This document shows positions 42,801 through 52,199 of a stretch of 64,000 bases of DNA, in pieces (position 1 is the first letter of the stretch; every line of letters starts with the position of its first letter). This DNA comes from DASVFB01 sp963766345. Lineage in GTDB: Bacteria; Actinomycetota; Thermoleophilia; Gaiellales; Gaiellaceae. The notes beneath the pieces were generated by a model that did no database searches, was not told the DNA's origin, and saw only the letters and a list, made by a program, of their open reading frames with translations. A program made the translations under genes and the position numbers. The stretch is taken from assembly GCA_963766345.1 (NCBI GenBank), contig CAVXZL010000012.1, positions 248,001 to 312,000 of the forward strand, written 5' to 3'.

Positions 42801-44054
42801 GGCGCGGAAGCAGTACCAGCCCGGTGCGGTCGGCGCGGTGGCCGCCGAGTTCACCGTGGCGGGAGAGTCGGTTCCGTTGAGGTTCACGGCGGTGCCCACC
42901 TGCGTGCCGCCGCTCGTGCACGGCGTCGCGGCCTGCGCCGGCCCGCAGAGGAAGAACGAGACACTTCCGGTCGGCGGCGGAGCCGAGCCGACGACCGCCG
43001 TCCCGGTGATGACCGCCTGATCGGTGACCGACGTGCCCGGGCCCACGGCGGAGCCGGAAATCGAGGTCCCACCCGCCTGCGGCGTGGTGACCGTGCTGCT
43101 CTTGCACGCGTTGAGCCGTCCGGCCGCGAAATCCTTCAGCGTCGCGGTCAACTCCTGCGACGAACGCGTCTCAGCCTGGAATCGCGCGCCACACGGCACC
43201 GTGTTATTGGTGAGGGCGAGCACGTCCGTCAGATCGACGCCGATCTCGAGGAACTGGTTGTTGCCGAGCGGTCCCTGGTCCCAAGCAGGCGTGAACGGGG
43301 AGGTATTCACCTCACCGCAGACATCGTCGCCGCTCGGGGCCTGGCTGCAAAAGCCGCCGAAGGCTTCAAGCACGGGGCCGCCGGTCGGACCCCCTTGCCA
43401 CGTGTAGACCTGGACGAGCGGATTGCTGCCGCCACCGGTGAAGTTGGTCAGGATCAGCACGTCTCCGTCGGTGTGCTGGCCGGTGAACTGGCCGGTCGCC
43501 GGGTCGCACCCGACGTCGCCCTTGAAGAGCCAGAAGCCGGCGAACGAGTCGCCGTTGTTGCTGTCACGCTCGACGCCGGCGTAAAGGATCACGTGCCCGT
43601 TCGCGTCGTTGACGAACAGCGCCGCGTACGCGTTGAGGATGTCGTCCTTGTTAATCGGATTGTTGACGGTCTTGCACTCCCACGTGCTGACGTCCTCTAT
43701 GTCCTTGTTGCTCTCCGCGAAGTAAGACGGGTCGGGCGTCGCGGCGTCCGCGCTGAACGTGGTTGTCAGAAGCCGCGGCTCCGTCGCAGGAAGAAGGATC
43801 CGCTGCCCGCTGGCGTTGAAGACCGACTCCCAGTCGTACGGCGCGTTGCTTCCGTTGACCGGCGGACTGTTGTCGGCAGTGTTCCCGTCCAGCTCGAACA
43901 GTCCGATGTCGTGCACGGCGTAGCCGGCGGACGGGACGGCAAGAACCATTGCGAAAGCGGCCGCCACCACGACCACGACTCTCAACGTGCCGCGCCAGGA
44001 CGGTGTGTTCACGTCCGCACGACGGCGCCTGAACGGCGCAAAAAGTGACCTCAT
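39879..44054 (-). CDS. Giant secreted Ig-repeat protein A
   Basis: 1391 residues. The ATG at 44054 has GGGGGAG eight bases upstream; a GTG at 44093 would be 13 codons longer but is poorly placed. Signal peptide at about 22-46 (VVVVVAAAFAMVLAVPSA). Residues 47-340 are a large N-terminal domain shared with protein B (AVHDIGLFELDGNTADN, HVILYAGVERDSNNGDSFA, DGDVLILTNFTGGG). Then an Ig-like unit with GTGSVSFFLCGPA-type strands is followed by six units of about 117 residues beginning VDANIQI or VDANIRI from residue 441; four are almost identical. The C-terminus has an Ig unit (NPTGNVVFHRYTTLDCSG), a DUF11-like domain (IAIVKNPKSQTVAIGGTARF) and a PPPKKKHVKVIAHKRP tail. No LPXTG, no final membrane helix. 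Probably a surface adhesin or matrix protein. Confidence 0.85.
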   Translation of the reverse strand: MRSLFAPFRRRRADVNTPSWRGTLRVVVVVAAAFAMVLAVPSAGYAVHDIGLFELDGNTADNSPPVNGSNAPYDWESVFNASGQRILLPATEPRLLTTTFSADAATPDPSYFAESNKDIEDVSTWECKTVNNPINKDDILNAYAALFVNDANGHVILYAGVERDSNNGDSFAGFWLFKGDVGCDPATGQFTGQHTDGDVLILTNFTGGGSNPLVQVYTWQGGPTGGPVLEAFGGFCSQAPSGDDVCGEVNTSPFTPAWDQGPLGNNQFLEIGVDLTDVLALTNNTVPCGARFQAETRSSQELTATLKDFAAGRLNACKSSTVTTPQAGGTSISGSAVGPGTSVTDQAVITGTAVVGSAPPPTGSVSFFLCGPAQAATPCTSGGTQVGTAVNLNGTDSPATVNSAATAPTAPGWYCFRAEYSGDANYPASSDSSTNECFQVVDANIQISPGSATNPTGTNHVLTITVNAVGGTLDAGPHTATASIVSGPGSFVGSPTCTYTGGGATASCTVTITSAATGTTVVSATAAIPVNGVTITRTTGTAANTTSGGSGNASKTWVDANIRITPGSATNPTGTNHVLTITVNAVGGTLDAGPHTATASIVSGPGSFVGSPTCTYTGGGATASCTVTITSAATGTTVVSATAAIPVNGVTITRTTGTAANTTSGGSGNASKTWVDANIRITPGSATNPTGTNHVLTITVNAVGGTLDAGPHTATASIVSGPGSFVGSPTCTYTGGGATASCTVTITSAATGTTVVSATAAIPVNGVTITRTTGTAANTTSGGSGNASKTWVDANIRITPGSATNPTGTNHVLTITVNAVGGTLDAGPHTATASIVSGPGSFVGSPTCTYTGGGATASCTVTITSDTPGTTVVSATAAIPVNGVTITRTTGTAANTASGGSGNASKAWAAAKIQITPASATNEVGHAHTFTVTLSKDSGTGSFVPAQGEHVSVTLTDTLGANHSDPTGSCTTAGPNTDENGQCTITFVSLTPGTVTGHASATLTINGASITVSTDGVAPNSADAVKTFVDANIQITPASAINPVGKNHVLTVTVNAVGGLLDAGQQTATASIVSGPGSFVGSPSCTYTGGGATATCTVTIASAATGTTVVSATAGIPVNGVTITRTTGTAANTASGGSANASKSWADGLARTDILNASGAVVTTVVSGTVIHDKVFVDRLAGTAASVPNPTGNVVFHRYTTLDCSGAATDQTVALTAGSPSTAVSADFAPTANISFKADYLGDANYPARSGACEPLTVTPAPAPAIAIVKNPKSQTVAIGGTARFTITVTNAGNTVLTNVTVTDPLSPDCNRTSAQIPGLASMVPGAAVTYACSRPNVRANFNNVATATGTPPSGPNVTASDTAPVKAAPLPPPKKKHVKVIAHKRPKATG
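41331..42734 (-). repeat. Four tandem, almost identical 351-bp coding repeats
   Basis: Units at 42384-42734, 42033-42383, 41682-42032 and 41331-41681, each 117 codons. The central two look identical in the stretches I compared, and the outer two differ only near their ends. A more diverged unit (AAAKIQITPASATNE) and a sixth related one follow to about 40600. The identity points to recent expansion or homogenisation. Confidence 0.9.
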
Positions 44055-44235
44055 CTTCTTGTCTCCCCCATCCCAGTCAGTATTTGACGGCACCCCGGCC
44101 GCAGGCGCGACCCGCCACCTTCCCTATTCAAAGGAATACCCTAGGCAGCGCGGTTCTGCAAGCCCCGTCTCTCAATCTAGCCGGAAGTCGAGGTCCCGGC
44201 GGGGCCCCCTCCGTGCACATCGCGGACCGGCGACG

Positions 44236-44271
44236 CTAGCGGATCGTGAGAGGGGTCCCGACCGGCATCAG
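44236..44271 (-). pseudogene. 3' remnant of an L,D-transpeptidase gene
   Basis: The minus strand encodes RRLMPVGTPLTIR and a TAG. The intact enzyme at 38723 ends KLMPVGTPLTIT, identical in LMPVGTPLTI, with several synonymous base differences. Nothing of the catalytic SHGCIRM remains upstream. Its place, just downstream of protein B, equals the place of the intact enzyme downstream of protein A. Confidence 0.6.
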
Positions 44272-44534
44272 CCTACGCCCGAGGTGGTCGCCGCGGTGAA
44301 CTCGATCGTGAAGGTGCCCCCCGTCATCTGAGCACCAGCGGTGAACCTCCGACGCGACGAATGCCGCGCCCCTCGGAAGCGGCCGCGCCGGCGCGATGTG
44401 GACCGTCTCGCCCCGGGGCGGCAGTGGTGGCGGACAGAGAGTTGAAGCTGCTTTCCGGACTTCACCGATGCGTCTTGTCCGGAGGCGAGGGCGACACGCC
44501 ATGGAGCTCGCAGCTCAGGGACGTGTCGAACGTT

Positions 44535-44563
44535 GGGTGAGGCGGCTTCGCGCCGCCTCACCC
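44535..44563 (-). terminator. Perfect 12-bp hairpin downstream of repeat protein B
   Basis: GGGTGAGGCGGC (44535-44546), loop TTCGC, GCCGCCTCACCC (44552-44563), 19 bases after the stop of protein B on the minus strand. It occupies the same place as the hairpin after protein A, although the stem sequence differs. Confidence 0.85.
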
Positions 44564-44582
44564 GAGTCTTTCTGCTGGCTGG

Positions 44583-47500
44583 TTAGCCGGTTGCCTTTGG
44601 TTTCTTGTGGGAGATGACCTTCACGTGCTTCTTCTTCTTCGGCGGAGGCAACGGCGCCGCCTTGACCGGTGCAGTGTCACTCGCGGTCACGTTCGGCCCC
44701 GACGGAGGCGTCCCCGTCGCAGTCGCCACGTTATTGAAGTTCGCGCGCACGTTCGGCCGCGAACACGTATACGTCACCGCCGCACCCGGCACCATCGACG
44801 CCAAGCCCGGGATCTGCGCCGAAGTCCGGTTGCAGTTCGGCGTCAACGGATCCGTCACCGTCACGTTCGTCAACACCGTGTTCCCGGCATTCGTGACCGT
44901 GATCGAGAACGTCGCCGTCCCACCAACCGCCACCGTCTGCGACTTCGGGTTCTTCACGATCGCGATCGCAGGCGCCGGCACCGGCGTCACCGTCAACGGC
45001 TCACACGCACCAGACCGAGCCGGGTAATTCGCATCACCCAGATAATCAGCCTTGAACGAGATGTTCGCCGTCGGCGCGAAATCAGCCGACACCGCCGTCG
45101 AAGGCGAACCCGCCGTCAACGCCACCGTCTGATCCGTCGCCGCACCCGAACAATCCAACGTCGTATAGCGGTGGAAGACCACATTCCCGGTCGGATTCGG
45201 CACCGAAGCCGCCGTCCCCGCCAACCGATCCACGAACACCTTGTCATGCACCACCGTGCCCGACACCACCGACGTCACCACACCACCCGCCGCGATTCAG
45301 AATGTCCGTCCGCGCCGACGCATCAGCCCACAACTTCGACGCATCAGCACTATCGCCGGCCTTCGCATCAGCCGTCTCACGATGCAACACCAAACCACCC
45401 ACGGTCACATCCGTCTTCGCCCGCACCGACGACGACCCCGGCGCCGAAGACACGATCACGACCGAACACGAACCCGTGCCACCGGTCGTCGAGCACGAAC
45501 TCGGGCCGACGAACGCCCCCGCACCCGTCAGCACGAAGCTGATCGCCGTGCCATCCGGCGCGTTCACAAAGTCCGAACCCGAATTCACGTTCACATGCCC
45601 CGTCAACGTGTGGTTCTTCCCAACCGGATTGATCGCCGACGGCGGCGTGATCTGGATGTTCGCGTCCACGAACGTCTTCACCGCATCGGCGCCGTCACCG
45701 GCGTTCCCGTCCGCGGTCGCCCGATTCAAGGTCAGCCCGCCGACCTCGACCGACGTCGACGCACGCAACGTCGTGACGCCGGCTGTCGTTGAGTTGAGCG
45801 AGATCGAGCACTCACCGGTTGTTCCGACCGTCTTGCAGCTGGCCGCGCTCAACGTGCCGGGGCCGCTCACCTTCGTGAAGTTGACGACCGTGTCCGCCGG
45901 CGCGTTCACGAAGCCCGACCCGTCGTTGACGTTCACGTGTGCGGTGAACGTATGCGCCGAGCCGACCTCGTTCGTCGCCGCGAGCGGCGTGATCTGGATG
46001 TTCGCATCCACGACCTGGAACGGTTCGCACGGACTGGTCGAGGGATCGAAGTTGTCGTTCCCGTTGTAGTGCGCCCGGAACGAGTACTGACCCGTCGCCA
46101 GCGCACCAGTGGCATCCGAGGGATGCGCCACACCGGCCGCCAGGGCAACCGTGCCCTTGCCCACACCGGCACCGTCACAGGTGTTGTTCGTGAAGAACGT
46201 GAAGGTCACGTCCCCGGTCGGGTCGAAGGCCGAGTTCCCGTCGGCCACTGTCGCCTTGTCGTGGACGTTGGTACCCACCTCGACCGACGAGCCGAGCGGG
46301 ATCACGTTCTCGTTGGCGTTGTTGTGCAGCTCGGTCACCGTCGTCGAGGCGGCCGTGTTCACATGGAACGGCTCGCACGGGCTCGTCGACGGGTCGAAGT
46401 TCGCGTCCCCGTTGTAGTGCGCCCGGAACGCATAGTCACCGGCCGCCAAGGCACCCGACGCATCCGAGGGATGCGCGATGCCGCTGGCATTCAGCGCCAC
46501 CGTCCCCTTGCCCACACCGGCACCGTCACACGTGCCGTTCGTGAAGAACGTGAACGTCACGGTCCCGGTCGGATCTTGAGTGGGATTCGTCTCGCTCACC
46601 GTCGCCTGGTCGTGCACATTCGTGCCCAGCGCAACCGCGGAGTCGAGCGGGATCATCGCCTCGTTGGCGTTGTTGTGAAGTTCCGTATCCGTTGTCGTGC
46701 CGGCGGTGCTCACATGGAAGGGCTCACATGCGCTCGTCGACGCGTCGAAGTTCGCGTCCCCGTTGTAGTGCGCCCGGAACGCGTAGTTACCCGGACCCAG
46801 CGCACCCGAGGCCTGCGACGGATGCGCTACACCGGCGACCAGGGCAACGGTGCCCTTGCCCGTGCCCGCACCGTCACAGGTGCCGTTCGTGAAGAACGTG
46901 AACGTCACGTCCCCGGTCGGATTGAAGGCCGGGTTCGCGTCCGAGACGGTCGCCTGGTCATGCACGCTCGTCCCCAACGGAACCGACGAATCGAGCGCGA
47001 TCACGGCCTCGCTCGCGTTGTTGTGCAACTCCGTCACCGTCGTCGAAGCAGCCGTATTCACATGGAACGGCTCACACGCGCTCGTCGACCCGGTGAAGTT
47101 GCCATCACCGTTGTAGGTCGCCCGGAACGCATAGTCACCCGCCGCCAAGGCACCCGACGCATCCGAGGGATGCGCCACACCGGCCACCAGCGCAACCGTG
47201 CCCTTGCCCACACCGGCACCGTCACAGGTGCCGTTCGAGAAGAACGTGAACGTCACCGTGCCCGTGATCGGGAACGAGTTGTTCGCCGACGTCACCGTCG
47301 CCTTGTCATGCACGTTCGTCCCCAACGCAACCGACGAGCCGAGCGGAATCACGGCCTCGCTCGCGTTGTTGTGCAACTCCGTCACCGTCGTCGAAGCAGC
47401 CGTATTGACATGGAACGGCTCACACGCGCTCGTCGACCCGGTGAAGTTGCCATCACCGTTGTAGGTCGCCCGGAACGAATAGTCACCCGCCGCGAGCGCG

Positions 47501-50500
47501 CCACTGGCGTCGGACGGATGCGCAACACCCGCAACCAGCGCCACCGTCCCCTTGCCGGTGCCCGCACCGGTGCAGGTGCCGTTCGAGAAGAACGTGAACG
47601 TCACCGTGCCCGTGATCGGGAACGAATCGTTCGCCGACGTCACCGTCGCCTTGTCATGCACATTCGTCCCCAACGCAACCGACGAGCCGAGCGGAATCAC
47701 GGCCTCGCTCGCGTTGTTGTGCAACTCCGTCACCGTCGTCGAAGCAGCCGTGTTCACATGGAACGGCTCACAAGCGCTCGTCGAGCCGGTGAAGTTCGCA
47801 TCACCGTTGTAGGTCGCCCGGAACGCATAGTCCCCAGCCTGCAACGCACCCGACGCCTGCGACGGATGCGCCACACCAGCCACCAGCGCAACCGTCCCCT
47901 TGCCCACACCCGCACCGTCACAGGTGCCGTTCGTGAAGAACGTGAACGTCACGGTCCCGGTCGGATCTTGGGCGGGATTCGTCTCGCTCACCGTCGCCTT
48001 GTCGTGCACGTTCGTACCCAGCGCGACCGATGAGCCGAGCGGAATCATCGCCTCGTTGGCGTTGTTGTGAAGTTCCGTATCCGTTGTCGTGCCGGCGGTG
48101 CTCACATGGAACGGCTCACACGCGCTCGTCGACCCGGTGAAGTTGCCATCACCGTTGTAGGTCGCCCGGAACGCATAGTCACCCGCCGCCAAGGCACCCG
48201 ACGCATCCGAGGGATGCGCCACACCGGCCACCAGCGCAACCGTGCCCTTGCCCACACCGGCACCGTCACAGGTGCCGTTCGTGAAGAACGTGAACGTCAC
48301 CGTGCCCGTGATCGGGAACGAGTTGTTCGCCGACGTCACCGTCGCCTTGTCATGCACGTTCGTCCCCAACGCAACCGACGAGCCGAGCGGAATCACGGCC
48401 TCGCTCGCGTTGTTGTGCAACTCCGTCACCGTCGTCGAAGCAGCCGTATTGACATGGAACGGCTCACACGCGCTCGTCGACCCGGTGAAGTTGCCATCAC
48501 CGTTGTAGGTCGCCCGGAACGCATAGTCACCCGCCGCGAGCGCGCCCTGGCGTCGGACGGATGCGCAACACCCGCAACCAGCGCCACCGTCCCCTTGCCG
48601 GTGCCCGCACCGGTGCAGGTGCCGTTCGAGAAGAACGTGAACGTCACCGTGCCCGTGATCGGGAACGAATCGTTCGCCGACGTCACCGTCGCCTTGTCAT
48701 GCACATTCGTCCCCAACGCAACCGACGAGCCGAGCGGAATCACGGCCTCGCTCGCGTTGTTGTGCAACTCCGTCACCGTCGTCGAGGCAGCCGTGTTCAC
48801 ATGGAACGGCTCACAAGCGCTCGTCGAGCCGGTGAAGTTCGCATCACCGTTGTAGGTCGCCCGGAACGCATAGTCCCCAGCCTGCAACGCACCCGACGCC
48901 TGCGACGGATGCGCCACACCGGCCACCAGCGCAACCGTCCCCTTGCCCACACCGGCACCGTCACAGGTGCCGTTCGTGAAGAACGTGAAGGTCACGTCCC
49001 CCGTGGGGTTGACGCCCGCAACGGTGTCGGAGACCGTCGCCTTGTCATGCACATTCGTACCCAGCGCGACCGATGAGCCGAGCGGAATCACGGCCTCGCT
49101 CGCGTTGTTGTGCAACTCCGTCACCGTCGACGACGGCGCCGGGTTGACAATGCTCGTCTCGTTCGCGTCGTTGCACGCACCGGCCTTGGCCAGCGTGTTC
49201 GGCAGGTTGCCCGTGTAGGAAGCGATCCAGCGATATGTCCCGGCCGCGGTAGGCGTGAAGCTGACGGGCCCATAGGTGCCGTTACCGCTCACCGTGACCG
49301 GTGCCGAGGTGAAGACCGCGTTCGCACACGTCGCATCGTTCGGGCCGAAGACCTGGAAGGTGATCGTCCCACCGGCAGCCGCGCCGGGGGTCGTCGGGTT
49401 GATGATCGGCGTCCCCGGCTGGTTGGCCGTCCCGCCCAGCGTCGCGGTGTCGCTGATCGGGTTCCCCAAGACCACAGGTCCCGTCGCACTCGTCGTCAGC
49501 GTCGGCGTCACAGGGGTGACGAGGAAGCACTCGCCTTCGCTCGAATCCGAGCTATTCGGCACGCCCTGCGTGCCAGACACGAAGTCACCGCGCCAGCAAT
49601 ACCGCCCAGCCGAGGTGACAGTGACCGTGTCCGAGCTGTACGTCCCGTTCGCGGTCACGGTCGACGAGCCCGCAGCCACACCACCCGTATCGCACGTACC
49701 GAGTGTCGGACCGCAGATGTGGAACGAAAGCGTCCCCGTGAAGTTGTTCGTGCCGGTCACGCTCAGCGCCGCCGAGTCCTTCACCGACACCGAACCCGAA
49801 CCGATCGACAAGCCGGCCTGCGGGATGTCGTCACCGGCACCCGTCTTCGGCGTGGTGACGAGCGCCGACGGGCACTCGCCGAAGTTGCTGAGCACGAAAT
49901 CTTTCAGCGTTGCGTCCGTCGAGGTCGAGGAGCGAGTCTCCGAGAGAATGCTCGCGAAGCACTCGTGACTCAGGTTGAACAGCGACAGATTGATCCCGCC
50001 CTCGTAGAACTCGCCGTTCAGGAAGTTGTTGAAACCGGTCTTGTCTGTGAACGGCCACGGTGCGTCGGTGAGGCCGGGCCCCGGATTGACGATCCCGCAA
50101 CCCGCGTCACCAGGCGCAACATCCGCGCAGTTCGCGTCGTCAGAGGACGCGAGAAGTCGCAGATTCCCGGTCACAGACGAGTCCCAGGTGTACAACGAGA
50201 TGGTCGAGGTCGTGCCACCGTTGCTGAAGTCGCTGATGATCAACAAGTCGCCATTGGTGTGCGCCCCGTTGAAAGTGAAGCCGCCGCCGCTCGGCGTAGT
50301 GCCGAGACTGACCGGATTCTGGAAGAGCCAAAGCCCCTGCTGCGCATCGCCGCTGTTGTCGTAGCGATCCGAGCCGAAGAAGAGGACGTCGCACGGCTTC
50401 GTCGCGTCAAACGGAATGCCGGTCGAGCCGCCCGTGCCGTTCGGGCAATTCGTTCCGGTTGGATTGACAGTGTCGGTCGCAGGCAGCGAATACCGGGCCG

Positions 50501-50960
50501 CGAAGCTGTGCAGAAGGTTGTCCTTGTCCGGCAGCCCGCCCGCACCGTCCTTCCACGCCCAGAGACTCACGTCCCGCTCATCCTTCGATCCGCCGCCCGT
50601 AAACAGCGTCGCGTCCAAGCTGCCGGCGAACGGATCCGTCTCGCCCTGCAAAACGTCGGCCGTCCACGACGCCGCGGTCGCGGTTGCAGGCGTCGTCGTA
50701 CCGCAGCGCGCATCCCCGGTGACCTGGAAACAGACGCGATCCCAATCGTCCGCCGGGCCGAACGGCGGCGGCGCGTTCCCCGCCACCGCGTTCCCGTCCA
50801 ATTCGAACGCGCCCGTGTCGTGCACGGCCAAGCCGCTCGACGGGATCAACAGCATGAACGCCGCCGCAGCTGCGATCGCGACGATTCTAAGACTCCCGCT
50901 CCGGATCGGCGTTGCCTCGCGGCGCCGGCGGTGCCGGATCACATCAAGAGATCCTCTCAT
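44583..50960 (-). CDS. Giant secreted Ig-repeat protein B (two compensating frameshifts)
   Basis: About 2125 residues read across two single-base slips: one base missing near 48548 (compared with the sister repeat near 47505) and one extra near 45290. Start: ATG at 50960, eight bases after GGGGA. Signal peptide at about 23-48 (IVAIAAAAAFMLLIPSSGLA). The N-terminal domain is related to that of protein A (AVHDTGAFELDGNAVAG, PCDVLFFGSDRYDNSGDAQQ, NGDLLIISDFSNGGTT). Ig-like units follow, then nine tandem 116-residue units beginning TELHNNASEAVIPLGS from residue 614, two VDANIQITP units, and a C-terminus nearly identical to that of protein A (DUF11-like domain and PPPKKKKHVKVISHKKP tail). The TVTFTFFTNGTCDGAG and YAFRATYNGD strands are typical of bacterial Ig-like (Big_3) domains. 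Likely a fibrous surface protein. Confidence 0.82.
46010..49121 (-). repeat. Nine tandem 348-bp coding repeats with a three-unit higher-order pattern
   Basis: Each unit encodes about 116 residues. Sequence variants recur every third unit: the unit with TSANDSFPITG and TCTGAGTG is second and fifth, the TSANNSFPITG unit third and sixth. Blocks 1044 bases apart (for example around 47200 and 48240) are almost identical. This indicates duplication of a trimer of units after the units had already diverged. Confidence 0.85.
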
Positions 50961-51313
50961 TGATTCCATCCCCTTATCCCCGAGTTGTTGATGTCGCGCC
51001 GGTAACGCCGCCTGTTCGCTCTAAGGAGCGTCGACACGCGCTCGCCTTTCCTCATTCCAGTCCTCCCCCACTGACAGGCTCAGCCGCGAGGGCCGAGGCC
51101 ACAAAGCCCTACTCAGTTAGATACAGCAAGGTGCCGCCCACCGCAAGTCGGGCTTGCGGGGGGTTGGCCCACCCGAAGGTCGAGGGGCATGGCGGGACCA
51201 GCTCGCTAGAGAGACCTGGTGCGCCGCGGGAACTTCAGGTCAGCAACGGCGGCGGTCCTCGAAGCCGCCCAGCGCAACAGCCGACTGCTTTCCGCGCGCT
51301 CGCTAGACGTACC
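50961..51313. other. 353-base gap upstream of repeat protein B
   Basis: No convincing gene on either strand. The side next to protein B should carry its promoter and leader. I see no riboswitch-like structure, tRNA or clear inverted repeat; an AT-richer stretch lies around 51110-51135. Confidence 0.5.
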
Positions 51314-52198
51314 TCATGTGTCGACCACGTTCAGCGGCCTACTGCCGTGCAAGAGGACGGCGCGCAAGGCCTCGACGGCGAGCAGTCCCATCGCCTCGCG
51401 CGTGTCGCGGGTCGCGCTGGCGATGTGCGGCGTCAGCACGACGTTGTCGAGGTCTAGCAAGCCGGCACTCACCTCGGGCTCGTGCTCGTAGACGTCGAGC
51501 GCGGCGCCGGCAATCGTGCCATCGCGGAGCGCGGCGACGAGCGCCGGCTCCTCGACGATCTGACCTCGCGCAGTGTTTACGAGCACGGACGTCGGGCGCA
51601 TCCGCGCAAGCGCCGCCGCGTCGATCAGGTGGCGAGTCTCCGGCGTCAGCGGACAGTGCAGGCTGACGACGTCGGCCGCTTCGAGCAGCGTGCCGAGGTC
51701 TTCGCCGCGTCCGGCGAAGAGCGGGCGCGCGCCGAGCGCCTCGGCGAGCGAGGCTGCGGCGCGACCGATACGGCCGGGTCCCACGACGCCGAACGTCTTG
51801 CCGCGCAGCGATTCGCCGAGCATGAACTCCAGCGAGAACGACCAGCGCGACTGCCTGCGCAGGAAGCGGTCTCCTTCGGCGACGCGCCGGAGCAGCGCAA
51901 GCGTGAGCGCGATCGTCAACTCTGCAACGTCGTCCGTGAGCACGTCCGGCGTGTTGGCGATCAGGACGTTGCGCACGCGTGCCGCTTCGAGATCGACGTT
52001 GTCGACGCCGACGCCGTAGTTGGCGACGATGCGGAGCTGTGGCCCGGCGCGGTCGAGCAGCTCGCCGTCTACGCGCGTCGTCAGCAGCGACAAGATTCCA
52101 TCGACGCCGTCGACGCGATCGGCGAGCGTGAACGACTGCAAGAGTGCATCGTGCACGCGCGCCGGCAACTCACCGGTGACATGCACCGTCGGCGGCAC
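51314..52198 (-). CDS. D-2-hydroxyacid dehydrogenase (NAD(P)-dependent)
   Basis: 294 residues from a GTG one base after the stop of the sulfatase-like gene. Substrate loop: VANYGVGVDNVDLEAA. Rossmann motif VVGPGRIGRAAASLA; the strand-2 end is FAGRGED, where the Arg suggests NADPH. Catalytic Arg in NTARGQIVEEPALV, Glu in DVYEHEPEV, His in LTPHIASATRDTREAM. This is a glyoxylate/hydroxypyruvate reductase-like member of the family; the natural substrate is not predictable. It ends the minus-strand operon with the methyltransferase and sulfatase-like genes. Confidence 0.9.
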   Translation of the reverse strand: MPPTVHVTGELPARVHDALLQSFTLADRVDGVDGILSLLTTRVDGELLDRAGPQLRIVANYGVGVDNVDLEAARVRNVLIANTPDVLTDDVAELTIALTLALLRRVAEGDRFLRRQSRWSFSLEFMLGESLRGKTFGVVGPGRIGRAAASLAEALGARPLFAGRGEDLGTLLEAADVVSLHCPLTPETRHLIDAAALARMRPTSVLVNTARGQIVEEPALVAALRDGTIAGAALDVYEHEPEVSAGLLDLDNVVLTPHIASATRDTREAMGLLAVEALRAVLLHGSRPLNVVDT

Positions 52199-52199
52199 G

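Larger units (their letters stand above)
44055..44582. other. 528-base gap between the two giant genes
   Basis: No intact gene. The part next to protein A (44055-44235) should hold its promoter; an AT-rich TATTCAAAGGAATA partial palindrome lies near 44127-44140. A transpeptidase 3' remnant is at 44236-44271, preceded on the minus strand by a short frame (MTGGTFTIEFTAATTSGVG) of unknown origin, and the protein B terminator is at 44535-44563. The remainder appears non-coding. Confidence 0.6.

Noticed and set aside
39867..44048. A 1393-residue open frame on the plus strand, antisense to repeat protein A
   Set aside because: It is Arg-rich, has no domain pattern, and exists because the repeated units and high third-position GC remove stop codons in the opposite frame. 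The minus-strand protein has a signal peptide, Ig repeats and a ribosome binding site.
44115..44145. A GGGTAT motif upstream of repeat protein A as a stress sigma factor -10
   Set aside because: No matching GTTT-type -35 is found at the required distance; too weak to annotate as a promoter.
46010..49121. Regular repeats that might be taken for a CRISPR array
   Set aside because: The period is 348 bases, the units are coding in one frame and show protein-level conservation; there are no short repeats with unique spacers and no cas genes.
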